DNA of 9,928 nt, from NCBI GenBank assembly GCA_964392915.1, contig CAYMRS010000069.1, forward strand, positions 1 to 9,928, written 5' to 3'. This stretch comes from JAAYUK01 sp964392915. Its GTDB lineage: Bacteria > Nitrospirota > Thermodesulfovibrionia > Thermodesulfovibrionales > Dissulfurispiraceae. The notes below the pieces were generated by a model that was given only the letters and a program-made list of their open reading frames with translations, ran no database searches and had not been told where the DNA came from. Below, piece after piece: positions 7,982 through 9,928 of the stretch (positions are counted from its first letter, which is position 1; every line of letters starts with the position of its first letter). Both the position numbers and the translations under genes were made by a program.

Positions 7982-8614
7982 ATGAAGAGATTTTTCGTTC
8001 GCATGATAACGCTTACCATACTGCTCTCATTGTATTCTGCGCTATCCACGGCGGCAACGACAGCAGATGAAGAGGTTCGTCGTATTCAGAAGGCATACGC
8101 AGGAATACAGGACATCAAAGGCTCCTTTGTCCAAAAAAGCGCCATCAAAGATTTGAAAAAGACCGAAACTTATAAAGGCCAGTTTTTTATCAAGGCTAAA
8201 AAAATGCGCTGGGAATACAAAGGAGATAAACCGCAGAGCGTCTATATAACCGGCCAGGAGATTATCATTTATCAGCCTCTCCAAAAACAGGCATTCAAGG
8301 CGCCTTTTAACTATACGACCTACGGTCAGGCACCGATCGCGCTGTTGAGCGGCTTCGGCAACATCGACAGGGAATTCACCGTCGCCATGAAGGACGAGAA
8401 ACTGATACTCACCCCAAAGGCGCCGATGGGCAACGTTACGCAGGTTGAGCTCATGACAAATGATGAAGGCTTCCCGATAAAGGCGCTAAGCGTTATCGAT
8501 AAACTCGGCAACCGTGTCGATATTTCCCTGGGCAACGTCAAAACGAATACCGGCATCAGGAGCGCGACCTTCATATTCAAGGCTCCTGAAGGGGTCGCGG
8601 TACTCGAACAATAA
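7982..8614 (+). CDS. lolA: Outer-membrane lipoprotein carrier LolA family protein
   Basis: 210-residue precursor with a classical signal peptide: basic MKRFFVR, a hydrophobic core at about 8-21, and a probable cleavage after Ala24 (Ser22-Thr23-Ala24). LolA accepts lipoproteins from the LolCDE exporter and carries them through the periplasm to the outer membrane. The family pattern is clear: an amphipathic N-terminal helix then IKGSFVQ (44-50), YKGQFFIK followed by MRWEYKG in the next strands, a YITGQEIIIY strand and a later VDISLGNVKTN stretch. Sequence similarity within LolA is low, so an LolA-like protein with another cargo is possible. The ribosome site is an unusual run of six G residues at 7969-7974, 7 bases before ATG. 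The 103-base gap after ftsK has a T-tract but no convincing promoter; ftsK-lolA adjacency is also known in other diderm genomes, from memory. Confidence 0.9.
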   Translation: MKRFFVRMITLTILLSLYSALSTAATTADEEVRRIQKAYAGIQDIKGSFVQKSAIKDLKKTETYKGQFFIKAKKMRWEYKGDKPQSVYITGQEIIIYQPLQKQAFKAPFNYTTYGQAPIALLSGFGNIDREFTVAMKDEKLILTPKAPMGNVTQVELMTNDEGFPIKALSVIDKLGNRVDISLGNVKTNTGIRSATFIFKAPEGVAVLEQ

Positions 8615-8684
8615 CTTCTTTCTTCAGGATGCAGCAGCCGGTCTGCCGCCCTTGCTCAACCGGTCGTTCGAATATCCTGCTGAG

Positions 8685-8714
8685 TTTTGTTCTTTTCGGT
8701 TCTTCTGCTACCAT
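8685..8714 (+). promoter_or_regulatory. Possible extended -10 promoter before the small membrane protein gene
   Basis: An extended -10 TGCTACCAT (8706-8714) matches TGn plus four of six TATAAT positions. The best upstream match is a poor -35 (TTGTTC, 8687-8692, 16-base spacer). Transcription would begin about 37 bases before the ATG at 8758. It is a weak match in a 143-base gap, and read-through from lolA is equally possible. Confidence 0.25.
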
Positions 8715-8744
8715 TGAGGCAGAGAAATCCAGCGGTTCAAAGCG

Positions 8745-8750
8745 AGGAGG
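8745..8750 (+). promoter_or_regulatory. Strong Shine-Dalgarno site fixing the small-protein start
   Basis: AGGAGG ends 7 bases before ATG 8758. This near-perfect site selects 8758 over an in-frame ATG at 8629 that would add 43 residues of arginine- and cysteine-containing sequence without any domain. Confidence 0.75.
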
Positions 8751-8757
8751 CACAGGC

Positions 8758-8958
8758 ATGTCAGATTCAATGTGGCTGCAACTGGTGCTTTTTCTGGGAT
8801 TTGCCATACTCTCCGGTCTGCTGTATCTGTTGTTGACCAGCTATCGCTCCCGGAAAAAAGATGTCCCTGGCGACACGGATGATGATACGAAGGCACCCGA
8901 TGACGACAATGACGATCCTGAATGGCGCGCAAAACGTTTCTGGTGGTTTGGAAGGTAG
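8758..8958 (+). CDS. Small single-span membrane protein, function unknown
   Basis: 66-residue protein I do not recognise. It starts MSDSMWLQLVLFLGF; one hydrophobic helix spans about residues 5-27 and is followed by the basic cluster RSRKK, which predicts a periplasmic N-terminus and cytoplasmic C-terminus by the positive-inside rule. A very acidic linker (about 37-53, with DTDDD and DDDNDD) leads to a short aromatic and basic tail ending KRFWWFGR, which could dock on the membrane surface or on a partner. The start is fixed by AGGAGG 7 bases upstream. The clean ribosome site, the sharp membrane/charge/aromatic layout and the correct placement before a convergent gene argue that it is real. 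It follows lolA by 143 bases and faces the phosphoesterase gene with a 15-base gap. A link to envelope biogenesis is only inferred from its neighbours. Confidence 0.75.
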   Translation: MSDSMWLQLVLFLGFAILSGLLYLLLTSYRSRKKDVPGDTDDDTKAPDDDNDDPEWRAKRFWWFGR

Positions 8959-8970
8959 CCGACCGGCTTT
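8957..8970. terminator. Possible short hairpin in the convergent junction
   Basis: AGCC (8957-8960) and GGCT (8965-8968) pair around GACC and are followed by TTT on the plus strand; the minus strand has the complementary stem. It occupies the 15-base gap between two convergent stop codons, where a bidirectional terminator would be expected. The stem is only 4 base pairs and the T-tract is short, so it would be a weak terminator if it acts at all. Confidence 0.25.
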
Positions 8971-8973
8971 AAT

Positions 8974-9801
8974 CTATGCTCTTGCAAGTTCTATGAGAGC
9001 AATCTCGGGCGCGCAATTGAAGCGGAGCGGGATGGTTGATCCGACTCCCCGGGAGATAAAAACCGGCGCTCCCCTGTGCGACCGGACCAGCCCCATGGTA
9101 TAGTCTTTGTTCCTTACCGGCATGAACGGGGCGCCCAGAAGAGGAAAACGGACCTGACCTCCATGGGTGTGTCCGGCAAGCATCAGATCAAACGTTTCAA
9201 CTTTAAGCCTGTCGGCGCTGTCCGGATTATGAGCCAGAATAATTCTGCATTCTTCTCCCGGAATCCTTCTCAGCAGCGGGTCGAGCGCATGATGGTCTTC
9301 CCACAAGTCTCCCGCCCCCGCAAGCCATATGCGTTTCCCGTCCCGCTCCAGTGGAAGCACCTTGTGGCGGAGTGACTGACCGCTTTTTTCGAGCCAGAAG
9401 AGCGAAAGCTTCGAATCAGCCCAATGATCATGATTGCCGAGGACGGAATAGACTCCTGACGGCGCCTGCAGTTGTGCAAGAATCGGCCATACGGCCTCGA
9501 CCTCCGTCGTCGTGTTCCTGCTGAGAACATAATCGCCCGTGCACACAACAATGTCTTTGCTCAATCCGTTAACACGTTCTACAATCTTTTCAAAAAAAGC
9601 CTGCCCCGCAAAGGGACCATAATGCAAATCCGTAAGATGAACAATCGTGAAACCATCGAATTCAGCCGGCAGGCGGGGCAGCTCAATACGGTAACGGTTG
9701 ACTTCAACATCATTCCGTTCAATCGCGAACGAATATCCGCCAAGCAGACAGGCAGCGCCGGGCAGCATGAATTTCTTAAAAAAATCTCTGCGACTCATCA
9801 T
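8974..9801 (-). CDS. Tat-exported metallophosphoesterase (YkuE-like)
   Basis: 275-residue calcineurin-like phosphoesterase. The N-terminus MMSRRDFFKK carries a twin-arginine motif (Arg4-Arg5, S-R-R-x-F-F-K) and a hydrophobic stretch FMLPGAACLLGG (11-22), predicting export of the folded, metal-loaded enzyme by Tat; no lipobox is evident. Catalytic motifs occur in order: D-x-H at Asp58/His60, GD at 89-90, GNHDH at 122-126, His191 in AHNPD, and GHTHGG at 210-215 (His211, His213), followed by the RGVGST and PEIALIEL region typical of YkuE/YaeI-type enzymes. These residues bind a two-metal centre that hydrolyses phosphoesters. The substrate is not shown by sequence; cell-envelope lipid or phospholipid-headgroup substrates are known for relatives. 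Either of two adjacent ATGs (9801 or 9798) may be used. No ribosome site precedes them, but a perfect TATAAT does, suggesting a leaderless message. The gene converges on the small membrane protein. Confidence 0.92.
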   Translation of the reverse strand: MMSRRDFFKKFMLPGAACLLGGYSFAIERNDVEVNRYRIELPRLPAEFDGFTIVHLTDLHYGPFAGQAFFEKIVERVNGLSKDIVVCTGDYVLSRNTTTEVEAVWPILAQLQAPSGVYSVLGNHDHWADSKLSLFWLEKSGQSLRHKVLPLERDGKRIWLAGAGDLWEDHHALDPLLRRIPGEECRIILAHNPDSADRLKVETFDLMLAGHTHGGQVRFPLLGAPFMPVRNKDYTMGLVRSHRGAPVFISRGVGSTIPLRFNCAPEIALIELARA

Positions 9802-9806
9802 GATTT

Positions 9807-9836
9807 ATTATAAGGAGAATATGGTTGTCTCAGCAA
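9807..9836 (-). promoter_or_regulatory. Probable promoter of the metallophosphoesterase gene
   Basis: On the minus strand, TTGCTG (9836-9831) and a perfect TATAAT (9812-9807) are separated by 18 bases. The predicted start of transcription, about 7 bases past the -10, falls at or within a base or two of the ATG pair at 9801/9798. The -35 matches only three of six positions. Confidence 0.45.
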
Positions 9837-9885
9837 AGAGAAAATCCTCAGGAAATATAGATTGAAAGATCTGGTGACATACTCA

Positions 9886-9901
9886 CGGGAATAAATTCCC
9901 G
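9886..9901. repeat. 16-base palindrome in the terminal non-coding region
   Basis: CGGGAA and TTCCCG form perfect 6-base arms around TAAA. It lies about 85 bases upstream of the metallophosphoesterase start and in the possible leader of whatever lies beyond 9928. It could be a dimeric regulator site or a small RNA hairpin; there is no T-tract, so it is not a typical terminator. The rest of 9802-9928 shows no convincing open reading frame or known riboswitch core. Confidence 0.35.
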
Positions 9902-9928
9902 AGCATCTCGAAACTACTGAGGTGCGAG

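Noticed and set aside
8659..8681. GTTCGAAT resembling a tRNA T-loop
   Set aside because: The flanking five-base arms do not pair, and no anticodon or acceptor stem can be drawn around it.
8629..8757. Upstream extension of the small membrane protein from ATG 8629
   Set aside because: No ribosome site at 8629, whereas AGGAGG is perfectly placed for ATG 8758; the added residues form no domain.

Overview
The window looks like chromosomal housekeeping sequence from a Gram-negative (diderm) bacterium of moderate GC content (roughly mid-50s percent by eye). Diderm character follows from a LolA-family periplasmic lipoprotein carrier next to ftsK. An RNase J-type ribonuclease in a diderm, together with this gene mix, would fit Nitrospirota or the deltaproteobacterial (Desulfobacterota/Geobacter-like) lineages. 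That assignment is inference from gene content, not from a marker gene. I see no rRNA, tRNA, insertion sequence, CRISPR array, integrase or phage gene.

Layout. Seven plus-strand genes run tightly packed from 10 to 8958: lemA family protein (10-588), copper-exporting P1B ATPase copA (618-3191, or from 714), ribonuclease J (3193-4884), undecaprenyl-diphosphatase uppP (5008-5784), FtsK/SpoIIIE DNA translocase (5785-7878), LolA (7982-8614) and a 66-residue single-span membrane protein (8758-8958). One convergent minus-strand gene follows (8974-9801): a Tat-exported metallophosphoesterase of the YkuE type. The last 127 bases (9802-9928) are non-coding. They hold the probable promoter of the phosphoesterase and a 16-base palindrome, and probably lead into another gene beyond the window.

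Two junctions are extremely tight: one base between copA and rnj, and none between uppP and ftsK. They point to co-transcription and probable translational coupling. No intergenic gap exceeds 150 bases. The genes do not form one pathway. UppP recycles the lipid carrier for peptidoglycan and LPS/O-antigen synthesis, FtsK couples division to chromosome segregation, LolA ferries lipoproteins to the outer membrane, and RNase J processes RNA. Together they are an envelope and division housekeeping set. CopA is the odd member, a metal-resistance gene with no copper regulator or chaperone in view.

I found no convincing new multi-gene system. The items most worth checking are the small uncharacterised membrane protein downstream of lolA, the lemA-copA junction (competing starts, an overlapping 49-codon frame and a hairpin), and a probable leaderless start for the phosphoesterase.
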